DNA from: CAYPHA01 sp964410215
GTDB lineage: Bacteria; Calditrichota; Calditrichia; Calditrichales; CAYPHA01
NCBI GenBank assembly: GCA_964410215.1
Contig: CAYPHA010000031.1
Coordinates: forward strand, 1-52,991
Direction of reading: 5' to 3'
DNA length: 52,991 bases
The position numbers and the translations under genes were made by a program. Below, piece after piece: positions 35,569 through 44,328 of the stretch; position 1 is the stretch's first letter, and every line of letters starts with the position of its first letter. The notes under the pieces are model-generated. The model did not search any database and was not told where the DNA came from. It saw only the letters and a list, made by a program, of their open reading frames with translations.

Positions 35569-36462
35569 TCATTTCCCCGCTAATGAAATGAAAATCTCGT
35601 TCAGGCTGGACTTTTGTGTTTGCATGGAATTGACTTCTACCTTGTCCAGAATTTCTTTTAAAAGCTGGTTCGGTTTTGAACCGTCGTTCAGTTCCACTTC
35701 AATATACTGCCCATAGTCATCCACTTTTTTTACAAAGGGCAGATTCTTGATGAACGTGCCATCGCCGTTATATGAGAGGTTTACCGCGTTTTTGCCGTAC
35801 GTCTTCTGAATCTCTGCGAGGTTGCCATCCAGAACTTTTTCTCCCTTATTGATCATCAATACCTGGTCACACAGTTTTTCGGCTGTTTCCATCATATGTG
35901 TGGAAAGCATAATGGCTTTGCCTTTTTCCTTCATTTCGAGCATAATATTTTTAACCATGTTAACATTGACAGGATCAAGTCCTGAAAACGGCTCGTCGAG
36001 GATGATCAATTCCGGGTCATGCATAATTGTACTGATAAACTGCAGCTTCTGTTGCATACCCTTGGATAATTCCTGGACTTTTTTATCCCGGCTGCTGCTG
36101 AGGTCGAATCGTTCCAGCCATTCATTCGTTTTTTGCCTGGCACTGGCCGGTGACATTCCATTCAATTCACCAAGAAAATGGAGTAAGCGTTCCACTTTCA
36201 TTTTGGGATACAGACCACGCTCTTCAGGGAGGTATCCGATTTTTGACTTCAATGCGTCGGTAAGTGATTCATCAAACAATTTAATGGACCCTGAATCGGG
36301 AAGAATGATATTCATAATCATACGAATAGTCGTTGTTTTTCCGGCGCCGTTGGGTCCCAGCATACCGTAAACCTGCCCCCTCTTTACAGAAAAGCTGACC
36401 TGATCCACGGCAGTAAGATTCCCGTATTGTTTTGATATACCGGCGACTTCGAGAATAGCCAT
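35569..36462 (-). CDS. ABC transporter ATP-binding protein (NatA-like)
   Basis: A 297-residue ATPase. Walker A GPNGAGKTTTI (about 36-46), Q-loop near YLPEERGLYPKM, signature ELSKGMQQKLQF (a variant of LSGGQ), Walker B LIILDEPFSGLDP, and the switch His in MLSTHMMETAEKL. The C-terminal 75 residues are a DUF4162-like extension found in many NatA/CcmA-type exporters (LNDGSKPNQLLKEILDKVEV). No membrane segment. It should drive the permease encoded downstream at 34106. The GLYPKMKV segment is common to NatA-type proteins. Confidence 0.93.
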   Translation of the reverse strand: MAILEVAGISKQYGNLTAVDQVSFSVKRGQVYGMLGPNGAGKTTTIRMIMNIILPDSGSIKLFDESLTDALKSKIGYLPEERGLYPKMKVERLLHFLGELNGMSPASARQKTNEWLERFDLSSSRDKKVQELSKGMQQKLQFISTIMHDPELIILDEPFSGLDPVNVNMVKNIMLEMKEKGKAIMLSTHMMETAEKLCDQVLMINKGEKVLDGNLAEIQKTYGKNAVNLSYNGDGTFIKNLPFVKKVDDYGQYIEVELNDGSKPNQLLKEILDKVEVNSMQTQKSSLNEIFISLAGK

Positions 36463-36603
36463 TTACTGATACCTCCCTCTTAACAGGTTTATATTGAATC
36501 ATTCTGGCTTTTTATGTATTTTTAATCCTCTAATAATAAAAAATATAAATTAAAAAGTAAAAAATATTATAAACTTTTTGCACAAATAAGCAGTTAGTTA
36601 GTT

Positions 36604-38145
36604 ATGTTCAGACGTGATTTTATAATCAAAGTGTTAAGTGTGCTTTCATTTCCGGGTTCATGGCGCCAGCTCTGGGGAAATGAACAAACCCTGCAGAAGA
36701 ATGTTCTTATTCTGAAACGGAATGACACAACCCCCGGGGAATCAAAAATTCCCTTCATCGAAAAATGGGGCTATGTTTACTTCTCCCTTAACGCTTTTGC
36801 CCGTGCCCTGGATTACGGTATCTATACCAACACATCGAAACGCAAAGCCGTCCTGTATGTCGGAAGGGATAAAGCCACTTTTACCGCTGATAATGGATTC
36901 GTTATTTTAAACGATCAGGTCTATCAATTTCTTTATCAACCGGTCTGGTATCATTCCGAACTCTGGGTTCCGGCCAATCTGATGCAGGAACTCTTCAGCT
37001 CCTATACCTCGCACCAGATGGTTTACGAGGAAGATAAGCGTACTTTTGAGATCGGACAGAAAGATGTGAACATCACAAATCTGGCCATCTCTTCAAAAGA
37101 AAACGGTACGCTTATAAAGGTGTTTTCTGAAAAGAAATTCAAAGATAATGAGATTACCCTCAAAGTCGCAAATGGCTGGCTGCACGTGGAAATATACGGC
37201 GGCAAAGCCGATGCGGATGCCCTGGCCCGGCAAAAAACGGCCGGTGTAATCTCAGATATCGAAGTTATTCAATTTGACTCACTCGTGTCACTTGCCTTTC
37301 GTCTGCGAAGCCGCATAATGGCTAAAGAACTTCTGCTTGCTGAAGGCGAGAGCGATTTCATGGTCAGTTTGCGAACAAAAGAAACCATTGAACAGGAACA
37401 GCAGACGCGGGAAGAGCTGGAGAGGCAGAAAAAAGAATGGCTGGTGGATACCATTGTCATTGATCCCGGACATGGCGGCAAGGATCCCGGCGCCGTTGGG
37501 CACAGCAATCTGTATGAAAAAACCATTGTTTTGCATGTCGCCCTGAAGCTTGGAGAAATGATCAGGAAGAAATACCCGGATGTAAAGGTTGTCTATACAA
37601 GGGACAAGGATATATTCATTCCTTTATGGAAGCGCACCAAAATTGCCAATGAAAACCGGGGAAAACTTTTTGTCAGTCTGCATTGCAACAGCAGCCGGAA
37701 TAAGCGCGTCAGAGGATTCGAGACCTATTTCCTGAGCAGTGATGAAGATAAGAATAAACAGGCTCAGGAAGTCGTTTTACTGGAAAATGCTTCCATCGAA
37801 TTCGAGGCGGAGGAAGATCGCAAACGCTATGAAGGGATCAATTTTATTCTTGCAACGATGGCCCAGAGCGCGTTTATCAAACAGAGTCAGTATCTGGCCT
37901 CTTCCATACAAAAAGCATTCGCTTCCCGGATGAAACCGCTGGGCAGAAAAGACAGAGGCGTTAAACAGGGTCGTTTCTGGGTTATGGTCGGTGCAACGAT
38001 GCCGAATGTTTTAATTGAAATGGGCTTTATTTCCAATAAAGATGAAGCTAATTTCCTGAGAAAGAAATCCAATATGAATAAAATTGCTGAAGCCATTTAC
38101 AGCGGAATCGATAAATATAAAAAAGATGTGGAAAGTTCGATTTAA
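36604..38145 (+). CDS. N-acetylmuramoyl-L-alanine amidase (Amidase_3)
   Basis: A 513-residue periplasmic amidase that cuts the bond between muramic acid and the stem peptide. The N-terminus MFRRDFIIKVLSVLSFPGSW has a twin-arginine-like RRDFIIK with a short hydrophobic stretch, so Tat export is possible. Residues about 35-150 look like a copper-amine-oxidase-N/stalk-type domain (YVYFSLNAFARAL, VWYHSELWVPANLMQEL), then an AMIN-like beta region (about 155-255). The catalytic domain (about 280-505) has zinc ligands His290 (DPGHGGKDPG), Glu in LYEKTIVL, His in VSLHCNSS, and catalytic Glu in LIEMGFISN. The insert IEFEAEEDRKRYEGINF and the following helix sit where activator-controlled amidases carry a blocking helix. 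The start has no Shine-Dalgarno site. It is two bases ahead of murI. Confidence 0.93.
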   Translation: MFRRDFIIKVLSVLSFPGSWRQLWGNEQTLQKNVLILKRNDTTPGESKIPFIEKWGYVYFSLNAFARALDYGIYTNTSKRKAVLYVGRDKATFTADNGFVILNDQVYQFLYQPVWYHSELWVPANLMQELFSSYTSHQMVYEEDKRTFEIGQKDVNITNLAISSKENGTLIKVFSEKKFKDNEITLKVANGWLHVEIYGGKADADALARQKTAGVISDIEVIQFDSLVSLAFRLRSRIMAKELLLAEGESDFMVSLRTKETIEQEQQTREELERQKKEWLVDTIVIDPGHGGKDPGAVGHSNLYEKTIVLHVALKLGEMIRKKYPDVKVVYTRDKDIFIPLWKRTKIANENRGKLFVSLHCNSSRNKRVRGFETYFLSSDEDKNKQAQEVVLLENASIEFEAEEDRKRYEGINFILATMAQSAFIKQSQYLASSIQKAFASRMKPLGRKDRGVKQGRFWVMVGATMPNVLIEMGFISNKDEANFLRKKSNMNKIAEAIYSGIDKYKKDVESSI

Positions 38146-38147
38146 GA

Positions 38148-39005
38148 ATGAAAAATCCGATAGGCATTTTTGACTCCGGTATCGGCGGCCTCACGGTTGT
38201 TAAAGAGTTGATGAAAATCCTTCCCCGGGAACAATTAATCTATTTTGGTGATACCGCCCGCATTCCTTACGGCAGCAAGTCAAAACGACTGATTGAACAC
38301 TATGCGTTAGAGGATGCCCGGTTTCTTCTGCAGTATGATATCAAACTTCTGGTAGTGGCCTGTAACTCAGCTTCCTCGATGGCCCTGCCGGTGCTGGAAC
38401 AGAAACTGGACATTCCCGTTATCGGTGTGGTTAAGCCCGGCGCAGAAGGCGCGGTAAAAAGCACGGTTAACCGAAGGATCGGCGTCATTGGAACAATGGC
38501 AACCGTCAATAGTAATAGTTATGATACTGAAATAAAAAAAATGCTTCCCGATGCAAAGGTGTTCGGTCAGCCCTGCCCGTTGCTGGTCCCGCTTGTGGAA
38601 GAAGGCTGGCTGGAAGGCGAGATTACCGAAATGACCCTGAAAGCCTATCTGGGTGGCCTGATGCAGGAAAAAGTGGACACGATCATACTGGGTTGTACCC
38701 ACTATCCGCTCCTTGAGAAGACGATTCAGGGCATCGTTGGCCCTGATGTTACATTGATTGATTCGGGAAGGGAAACGGCGCGTGTTGTCGACCAGGTATT
38801 GACAGACTCCGGCTTACGCAATAATTTAGAGAAACCGGCTGAAGACCGTTTTTATGTCAGTGATATCCCTCTGAAGTTCAAGGAGATCGGTTCACGTTTT
38901 CTGGGCAGGGAGCTTGGTCATGTGGAACGGGTTGATTTTGACGAATTTCTGATCAGACTGACTGGGACGACGGTAACAGACGCCTATTCCAGGAAGACTA
39001 TTTAA
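38148..39005 (+). CDS. murI: Glutamate racemase (MurI)
   Basis: A 285-residue cytoplasmic racemase that makes D-glutamate for peptidoglycan. The Asp/Glu racemase motifs are all present: GIFDSGIGGLTVVKEL (6-21), IYFGDTARIPYGSKS, the first catalytic Cys in VVACNSASSMALP, and the second in ILGCTHYPLLE. SGRETARVV near the C-terminus is also typical. The start ATG is two bases after the amidase stop, so the two cell-wall genes are probably co-transcribed. Length is slightly above the usual 260-270 because of a short C-terminal extension. Confidence 0.96.
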   Translation: MKNPIGIFDSGIGGLTVVKELMKILPREQLIYFGDTARIPYGSKSKRLIEHYALEDARFLLQYDIKLLVVACNSASSMALPVLEQKLDIPVIGVVKPGAEGAVKSTVNRRIGVIGTMATVNSNSYDTEIKKMLPDAKVFGQPCPLLVPLVEEGWLEGEITEMTLKAYLGGLMQEKVDTIILGCTHYPLLEKTIQGIVGPDVTLIDSGRETARVVDQVLTDSGLRNNLEKPAEDRFYVSDIPLKFKEIGSRFLGRELGHVERVDFDEFLIRLTGTTVTDAYSRKTI

Positions 39006-39027
39006 GGCTATCAATTCCGGGGAAAAT

Positions 39028-39987
39028 ATGCATAAAATAAAATGTTTTGCTTTGATTCTGCTTCTGATGGCAACCGCCACTCTGGCAGATAATTCACTCA
39101 CCAGCAGTTTCGAGTTCCTGCGGACCGATTTCAGTCCGAGAACGGCTGCCATGTCGAACGCGTTTACCGGGCTTCGGGGGGATATCAACGGACAGTTTAT
39201 CAACCCGGCCGGTCTCGCCTTTATGGAAAAGAGGCAATACTATTTCAATTATACCAACTACCTGCTTGATATCAACGGCGGTTCCGCAGGTTATGCACAC
39301 CTGCTTCCCGGTTATGGTACACTGGCCGTGGGACTTGTTTACATGGACTATGGTTCTTTCAATGAAACGAACGAATTTGCAGTAGAAACGGGTAATACAT
39401 TCAGTGCGAATGAAATGGCCATTGGCATCGGTCTCTCCGATTTCCTGGATAAACACTGGGCTTACGGGGTCAATCTGAAGTATGTCTATTCCAGGATTGC
39501 GGATTTTAACGCTTCTGCAGTGGCGTTTGATTTCGGACTTATTTACACGGTTCCCTTCCAGGATAACCTGCATGTTGCCCTCTCGATTATCAATGTCGGA
39601 AATAATTTTGAATATTACGGTGACCGGAAAGAATCCCTGCCCCTGAGTATGCGTCTTGGATTTACAAAAAAGCTGGCGCATCTGCCACTGGAACTCGGCA
39701 TGAGCCTTAACGACATCAATGTAACGGCTGATGACATTGGAGAACGTCTGAAACGCTTTTCCATTGGCGGAGAGTTTACCCTGAGCAATAGTTTACGCTT
39801 ACGTCTTGGTTATAACAATGATCTAAAAAACAGCCTGAATACGGAAAATGAATCAGGATCCAATTTCGGCGGTCTTTCCGGCGGTCTCGGATTCTACCTG
39901 AAACATTTCCGTATCGATTATTCCTATTCAAGTTTTGGTCTGCTGGGTACCACGCACCGTTTTGGTCTATCCGGCTGGCTTGATTAA
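39028..39987 (+). CDS. PorV/PorQ-family outer-membrane protein
   Basis: A 319-residue barrel protein, third of its family in the window. Signal peptide 1-20 (KCFALILLLMATATLA). Mature motif EFLRTDFSPRTAAMSNAF, then INGQFINPAGLAFME, which matches the family core (NPAGL). The length and the overall strand pattern fit PorQ/PorV, and the end (HRFGLSGWLD) lacks the usual final aromatic. In Bacteroidetes PorQ and PorV help attach T9SS cargo to the surface. This copy stands apart from the receptor modules, 22 bases after murI and before obg, so it is a better candidate for a general secretion component. GGGGAAAAT precedes ATG 39028. Confidence 0.85.
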   Translation: MHKIKCFALILLLMATATLADNSLTSSFEFLRTDFSPRTAAMSNAFTGLRGDINGQFINPAGLAFMEKRQYYFNYTNYLLDINGGSAGYAHLLPGYGTLAVGLVYMDYGSFNETNEFAVETGNTFSANEMAIGIGLSDFLDKHWAYGVNLKYVYSRIADFNASAVAFDFGLIYTVPFQDNLHVALSIINVGNNFEYYGDRKESLPLSMRLGFTKKLAHLPLELGMSLNDINVTADDIGERLKRFSIGGEFTLSNSLRLRLGYNNDLKNSLNTENESGSNFGGLSGGLGFYLKHFRIDYSYSSFGLLGTTHRFGLSGWLD

Positions 39988-40098
39988 TGTACCAGGGTGG
40001 CAGGATATCCGGTACAGAATAAAACCGGTTTGTTTACTCCGGACGATGTTCCGTGTCATCCGGTGCAATAACGGCCTCACCTGCAGAGAATACCTGTC

Positions 40099-41088
40099 AT
40101 GTTTATAGATTATGTTAAAATTCATCTCGTAGCCGGTACAGGCGGCAGTGGCTGTATGAGTTTCCACCGTGAAAAATTTGTAGCCAAAGGCGGTCCAGAT
40201 GGCGGTGACGGCGGCAGAGGCGGCTGTATTATCCTGGTCGGCAACCGTCAGCTACGCACGCTACGGGATTACAGGTACCATTCCGAATATCGTGCCAAAC
40301 GCGGACAACACGGCATGGGATCAAACCGCCATGGTAAAAAGGGACCGGATATCGTACTGAAAGTTCCGCTGGGTACCATGGTAAAAAACGCGGATACGGG
40401 TGACGTCCTGGAAGATTTCACGGAAGACGGACAAATCTTCGTGGCAGCCCGCGGAGGGAAGGGGGGACGCGGGAACGCGCGCTTTGCCACAGCGACACAC
40501 CGCAGCCCGCGTGAGTGGGAAGTCGGGGAAACCGGTCAGGATGTCCGTCTGGAACTTGAACTGAAACTGATCGCCGATATCGGGCTGGTCGGTATGCCCA
40601 ATGCAGGTAAATCAACCCTGCTTTCAAAAATATCATCGGCAAAGCCCAAAATTGCCAGTTATCCCTTCACAACCCTCGAACCGAATCTGGGTATTGTCCG
40701 TTACCGGAATTTTTCAGCTTTCGTCGTAGCCGATATTCCCGGCCTTATCGAAGGTGCCCATTCCGGGAAGGGTTTAGGACACCAGTTTCTGCGTCATGTC
40801 GAACGCACACGCGCTCTGGCCTATCTGATCGATGCCTCTGATGAAGACCCTCAGCAAACTTTTTTTATTTTAAAACGTGAATTATCGGAATATAGTCATC
40901 TATTAAGTACAAAGCCTTTTGTAGTTGTACTGACAAAAATGGATATTGTCGACGAAACAGACAAGAATATGTCATTCGACAGCTCCGTCACCGTTCTGAA
41001 AATTTCAGCGGTTACCGGAACGCACCTGGATGAACTGAAAGATGCTTTTTACAATCTTGTCTGCGATAGTCAAGATGACGTTGAATGA
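40099..41088 (+). CDS. obgE: GTPase Obg/CgtA
   Basis: A 329-residue essential GTPase linked to large ribosomal subunit assembly. The glycine-rich Obg fold comes first (about 1-158; VKIHLVAGTGGSGCMSFHRE, GGPDGGDGGRGG, GGKGGRGNARFATATH). The G domain follows: G1 GMPNAGKSTLL, G2 in YPFTTLEPNLG, G3 DIPGLIEGAHSGKGLGHQFL, G4 LTKMD, G5 ISAVTG. No C-terminal OCT extension, as in many bacteria. The ATG at 40099 lacks a strong ribosome site but gives the standard MFIDYVKI start. Its stop overlaps the dprA start (ATGA at 41085-41088), so translation of the two is probably coupled. Confidence 0.97.
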   Translation: MFIDYVKIHLVAGTGGSGCMSFHREKFVAKGGPDGGDGGRGGCIILVGNRQLRTLRDYRYHSEYRAKRGQHGMGSNRHGKKGPDIVLKVPLGTMVKNADTGDVLEDFTEDGQIFVAARGGKGGRGNARFATATHRSPREWEVGETGQDVRLELELKLIADIGLVGMPNAGKSTLLSKISSAKPKIASYPFTTLEPNLGIVRYRNFSAFVVADIPGLIEGAHSGKGLGHQFLRHVERTRALAYLIDASDEDPQQTFFILKRELSEYSHLLSTKPFVVVLTKMDIVDETDKNMSFDSSVTVLKISAVTGTHLDELKDAFYNLVCDSQDDVE

Positions 41089-42194
41089 GCGTATTTTCAA
41101 ATCAATCTCTTCTGGAACTGTATACGATACCCGGCATCGGTCCGGCACGTATGCGCATGCTGGTCCGGCATTTCGGTTCCCCGGAATTGGTGCTGAAGGC
41201 GCCCGCATCCGCTTTAAAGCGTGTAAAAGGGCTTGATTTTCAGACGATTGACCGCTTTACCGGGCCCCGCGATTTAACGTTTGTAAACAGGCAACTGCAT
41301 CTGCTTGAAAAGCATAATGTGCGCCTGATCAGTTATTGGGATGCAGCCTATCCTACCCGTTTAAAACGCATCTATGATGCACCTGTACTTCTATATTTCA
41401 AAGGCCGTCAGGAAATACTGGAGAGTCCGGGCCTGGCAGTCGTAGGTACACGGGAACCAACCTACTATGGAAAGCAGATGACCGAACGGTTTGTAAAAGA
41501 ACTGTGTGAAAAAGGAATGACCATTATCAGCGGTCTGGCCAGGGGTGTTGATACCATTGCCCATCGAACCGTCCTGAATATGAATGGCGGTACCATAGCT
41601 GTACTGGGCGGCGGCATCGATTGGATATACCCGCGTGAGAACGGCGCACTGGCAGAGACCATTACGGAAAACGGCGGGCTTCTCTCGGAATATCCCATGG
41701 GCATCAAACCGGAGGCGATGAATTTTCCGAAGCGAAACCGGATTATAAGCGGCCTGAGCCTTGGTGTGTTGATTACCGAAGCCGGAATGAAGAGCGGCGC
41801 ACTGATCACAGCCTTCAATGCTCTGGAACAAAACCGTGAAGTCTTTGCCATTCCCGGCCCGATTACTTCCGAGTACAGCAGAGGAACCAACCAGATTATC
41901 AAGGAAGGAGCAAAACTTGTTCAGCATATTGATGATATCACCGAAGAGCTGACCGGCCAGATCTGTCTTTTTAATCAAAGGGCTGAAAAAAAGAAGGCGT
42001 TCGAACCCGAACTGGGAACGAGAGAAAAAGCGGTCTATCTTACCCTGAAGGAGGGTGCGGTATACATTGATAAGATTGCAGAAACCGCCGGCATGAATAC
42101 GGCGGAGGCCCTTACCATACTGCTCAACCTTGAGTTGGATGGCCTTGTCAGGCAGCTGCCGGGTAAAATGTTCGTTAAAGCAATTCATTCGTAA
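41085..42194 (+). CDS. dprA: DNA-processing protein DprA
   Basis: A 369-residue protein that loads RecA on single-stranded DNA during natural transformation. An N-terminal helix-hairpin-helix/SAM-like part comes first (LYTIPGIGPARMRMLVRHF, about 11-29). Then the Rossmann-like DNA-binding core: VVGTREPTYYGKQ, ISGLARGVDTIAH, GTIAVLGGGIDWIYPREN, LLSEYPMGIKPEAMNFPKR, NRIISGLSLGVLITEAG, SGALITAFNALEQNREVFAIPGP. The C-terminal winged helix is about 300-365 (LTLKEGAVYIDKIAETAGMN). Full length. Alone it does not prove competence because dprA is widespread. Coupled to obg by a 4-base overlap. Confidence 0.96.
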   Translation: MSVFSNQSLLELYTIPGIGPARMRMLVRHFGSPELVLKAPASALKRVKGLDFQTIDRFTGPRDLTFVNRQLHLLEKHNVRLISYWDAAYPTRLKRIYDAPVLLYFKGRQEILESPGLAVVGTREPTYYGKQMTERFVKELCEKGMTIISGLARGVDTIAHRTVLNMNGGTIAVLGGGIDWIYPRENGALAETITENGGLLSEYPMGIKPEAMNFPKRNRIISGLSLGVLITEAGMKSGALITAFNALEQNREVFAIPGPITSEYSRGTNQIIKEGAKLVQHIDDITEELTGQICLFNQRAEKKKAFEPELGTREKAVYLTLKEGAVYIDKIAETAGMNTAEALTILLNLELDGLVRQLPGKMFVKAIHS

Positions 42195-42215
42195 ACGAAT
42201 ATTTTTGTGACCCCT

Positions 42216-42244
42216 TTGACGTTGAGTGATTTGTAGTATATATT
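42216..42244 (+). promoter_or_regulatory. Sigma70-like promoter for toxin-antitoxin locus
   Basis: TTGACG (42216-42221) and TATATT (42239-42244) are separated by exactly 17 bases, a near-consensus -35/-10 pair, placed 44 bases before the antitoxin ATG and just after the dprA stop. A transcript start would fall near 42251. Promoters in this superphylum can differ from this form, so the match is suggestive. Confidence 0.6.
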
Positions 42245-42287
42245 GCATGTAATAAAAATTACAAGCAGGAAAGTTCAAATAGCCGTA

Positions 42288-42521
42288 ATGAGTATCAGGA
42301 TAGATGATAATAAACGAAAAGCCCTGAAAGTGATTGCATCAATAGAAGGTAAGACAATCAGGGCGCTCATTTCAGATATGATCGATGATTATGTCAGGAA
42401 AAACAGAAAAAAGATCATAAACCGTTACGAAGAGGCTGAAATCATGGAGATTATGATGCTTTCAGACAGCGCTTTTTCAGAATGGGATAATGAGGAGGAT
42501 GATATCTATAATGATTTATAG
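42288..42521 (+). CDS. Ribbon-helix-helix antitoxin (partner of MazF/PemK-like toxin)
   Basis: About 77 residues from ATG 42288 (MSIRIDDNKRKALKVIASIE); the frame opens at a TTG at 42243 without support. The N-terminal 45 residues fit a ribbon-helix-helix DNA-binding fold (strand MSIRIDD, helices KRKALKVIASIE and TIRALISDMIDDYVRKN). The acidic C-terminal tail (FSEWDNEEDDIYNDL) is the kind that wraps the toxin. Its last codons overlap the start of the toxin remnant (ATG 42511) by 11 bases, the usual antitoxin-first arrangement. Such antitoxins repress their own promoter, probably the one at 42216-42244. The antitoxin frame is intact although the toxin is broken. Confidence 0.82.
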   Translation: MSIRIDDNKRKALKVIASIEGKTIRALISDMIDDYVRKNRKKIINRYEEAEIMEIMMLSDSAFSEWDNEEDDIYNDL

Positions 42522-42845
42522 GCAATGGGAAATTGTGCTCGTTCGATTCCCATTTTCTGATCTCAGCGCCTAAAAAAAAGACCCGCACTTGTACTTTCAC
42601 CTGATTCATATAACCGGGGCCTTGATTTAATCATTGTTTTTATCACCAGTAACCTGAAACAGATCCGGCGGCCAGGAGATTTTGACATAAGTAACTGGAA
42701 ATCCTCAGGTTTACCAAAACCATCCATGATCAGAATGAAGTTTGCTACGGTTCACAAAGATCTCGTTTTTTAGAAAATCGGTATGCTGACAGAACCCGAT
42801 ATTGCATCTTTCAAGGAAGAAATCGTAAATTTTCTATTCCATTAG
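42511..42845 (+). pseudogene. Broken MazF/PemK-type endoribonuclease toxin
   Basis: The first 20 codons read MIYRQWEIVLVRFPFSDLSA, the typical MazF start, then hit TAA at 42571. In another frame (42573 on) the family continues: KKRPALVLSPDSYNRGLDLI, IVFITSNLKQ, PGDFDISNWKSSGLPKPSMI, RMKFATVHKDLVF, then TAG at 42771, then KIGMLTEPDIASFKEEIVNF and a stop at 42843-42845. A single missing base in the T-A8-G run (for example C of an original TCA codon) explains the frameshift; the TAG is a second, separate lesion. MazF toxins cut RNA at short motifs. With two lesions the gene should be dead, and an assembly error is unlikely to explain both. Confidence 0.9.
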
Positions 42846-42873
42846 TATAAATAAGGAAAGATACATAGCGGGT

Positions 42874-44196
42874 ATGCGTTTAAACACCTATTTTTATTTC
42901 GGTCGCTATAAAACAAATCTGAAAACAGAGCTGGTAGCGGGTATAACCACTTTTCTCGCTTCCATGTACATCATTATTGTCAATCCCTCCATTCTCAGCG
43001 AATGCGGGATGCCGTTCAGCGGGGTGCTCACGGCGACGGTGCTCGTCAGTGCCTTCAGCAGTATCTTTATGGGTATTTACGCTCACAATCCCATCCTGGT
43101 GGCCCCGGGAATGGGTTTGAATGCATTCTTTGCGTATTCCGTGGTAAATGGAATGGGCGTTAAATGGGAAGTGGCCCTCGGTGCCGTTTTCTGGTCCGGT
43201 ATTATTTTTCTGATACTATCGGTCTTCAATATCCGCACACACATTGTAAAAGCTATACCGTCACAGATACGTTCCGCAGTGGCAGCCGGTATCGGCTTGT
43301 TAATAACCCTTATTGGTCTGACCGATGCACGGTTCATCGTGGCCAATAAAGCTACCATTCTGGGCTTTGGTGAATTCAACGCGATCACGCTGACCTTTCT
43401 GGCCGGTTTTTTTATTACCGCCATTCTTACCGTAAAAAATATGAAGGGAGCATTGATCGCCGGTATTGTACTGACGACCCTGTTTTCGATTCCCATCGGC
43501 CGTTTGTATGGTGATGCAACGGTGGTAAACGGTACGCAAACCCTGGTGACCTGGCAGGGACTATTTGCAGCTCCCGATTTTTCCCTGCTATTCAGAATGA
43601 ATCTGCTGGATTCCTTACAATGGGCTGTCTGGCCGGTTATTTTCGCACTCGTATTCACGGACATGTTCGACAGCCTATCCACTTTTGTCGGTGTATCAGA
43701 AGCGGCCGATCTGAAAGATGCAGATGGTGAACCGCGAAACATAAAACAATCGATGATTGTCGATTCCATCGCGACGACCATCTCCGGTGTTTTTGGAAGC
43801 AGTCCCGGTACCAGTTATGTGGAGTCGGCAACCGGTATTGAAGAGGGCGGAAGGAGCGGATTTACGGCCGTCGTGGCCGGCCTGCTGTTTTTACCCTTTA
43901 TATTTTTGTCGCCGCTCTTATCTGTGGTTCCGAAGATTGCAACAGCACCTGCTCTGGTTCTGGTGGGTGTCTTTATGATGAAACCGGTGATACAGATAAA
44001 CTGGAGCCGGTTTGATGACGCGATACCGGCATTCCTGGCAATGATACTGATACCTTTAACGAGTTCGATTACACTGGGTATCATCTGGGGGTTTATTACC
44101 TGGACCGTCATGAAGCTCGCCGCCGGAAAATATCGCGAAGTGACACCGACATTGATCGCTATAGATATTCTGGCGATCCTTTCGATGTTGGTGTGA
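42874..44196 (+). CDS. NCS2-family purine permease (AzgA/PbuG-like)
   Basis: A 440-residue inner-membrane transporter with about 12-14 hydrophobic helices, likely taking up guanine, hypoxanthine or adenine with protons. Family segments: TELVAGITTFLASMYIIIVN, the NPS after it, LVAPGMGLNAFFAY, IRSAVAAGIGLLITLIGL, FTDMFDSLSTFVGVSE, and SPGTSYVESATGIEEGGRSG, which is characteristic of the AzgA/PbuG branch rather than the uracil/xanthine branch. Length is normal. GGAAAG lies about 14 bases before ATG 42874. It starts right after the toxin remnant. I see no purine riboswitch ahead of it. Confidence 0.94.
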   Translation: MRLNTYFYFGRYKTNLKTELVAGITTFLASMYIIIVNPSILSECGMPFSGVLTATVLVSAFSSIFMGIYAHNPILVAPGMGLNAFFAYSVVNGMGVKWEVALGAVFWSGIIFLILSVFNIRTHIVKAIPSQIRSAVAAGIGLLITLIGLTDARFIVANKATILGFGEFNAITLTFLAGFFITAILTVKNMKGALIAGIVLTTLFSIPIGRLYGDATVVNGTQTLVTWQGLFAAPDFSLLFRMNLLDSLQWAVWPVIFALVFTDMFDSLSTFVGVSEAADLKDADGEPRNIKQSMIVDSIATTISGVFGSSPGTSYVESATGIEEGGRSGFTAVVAGLLFLPFIFLSPLLSVVPKIATAPALVLVGVFMMKPVIQINWSRFDDAIPAFLAMILIPLTSSITLGIIWGFITWTVMKLAAGKYREVTPTLIAIDILAILSMLV

Positions 44197-44221
44197 CTAT
44201 AAAAAGGACTTCGTATTTACT

Positions 44222-44239
44222 CCCCCTTTTCTAAGGGGG
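44222..44239. repeat. Short CCCCCTT/AAGGGGG hairpin
   Basis: CCCCCTTTTCTAAGGGGG, 26 bases after the permease stop; same type as the hairpin at 17750-17767. It could act as a weak terminator. Confidence 0.6.
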
Positions 44240-44328
44240 AACTACTGTTTCGTCAATAAAAATAATATGCTAACTAATCATAATATTTAAACTATTAACA
44301 CTATTGAAACAATAACCCGGAGATTCTG

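Noticed and set aside
42571..42580. Programmed frameshift at the A8 run of the MazF-like gene
   Set aside because: The zero-frame TAA comes before the A-run, so a ribosome would stop before it could slip, and a second stop (TAG 42771) remains in the continuing frame.
42780..42873. Purine riboswitch ahead of the NCS2 permease
   Set aside because: The region is the end of the toxin remnant and lacks the conserved three-way junction sequences.
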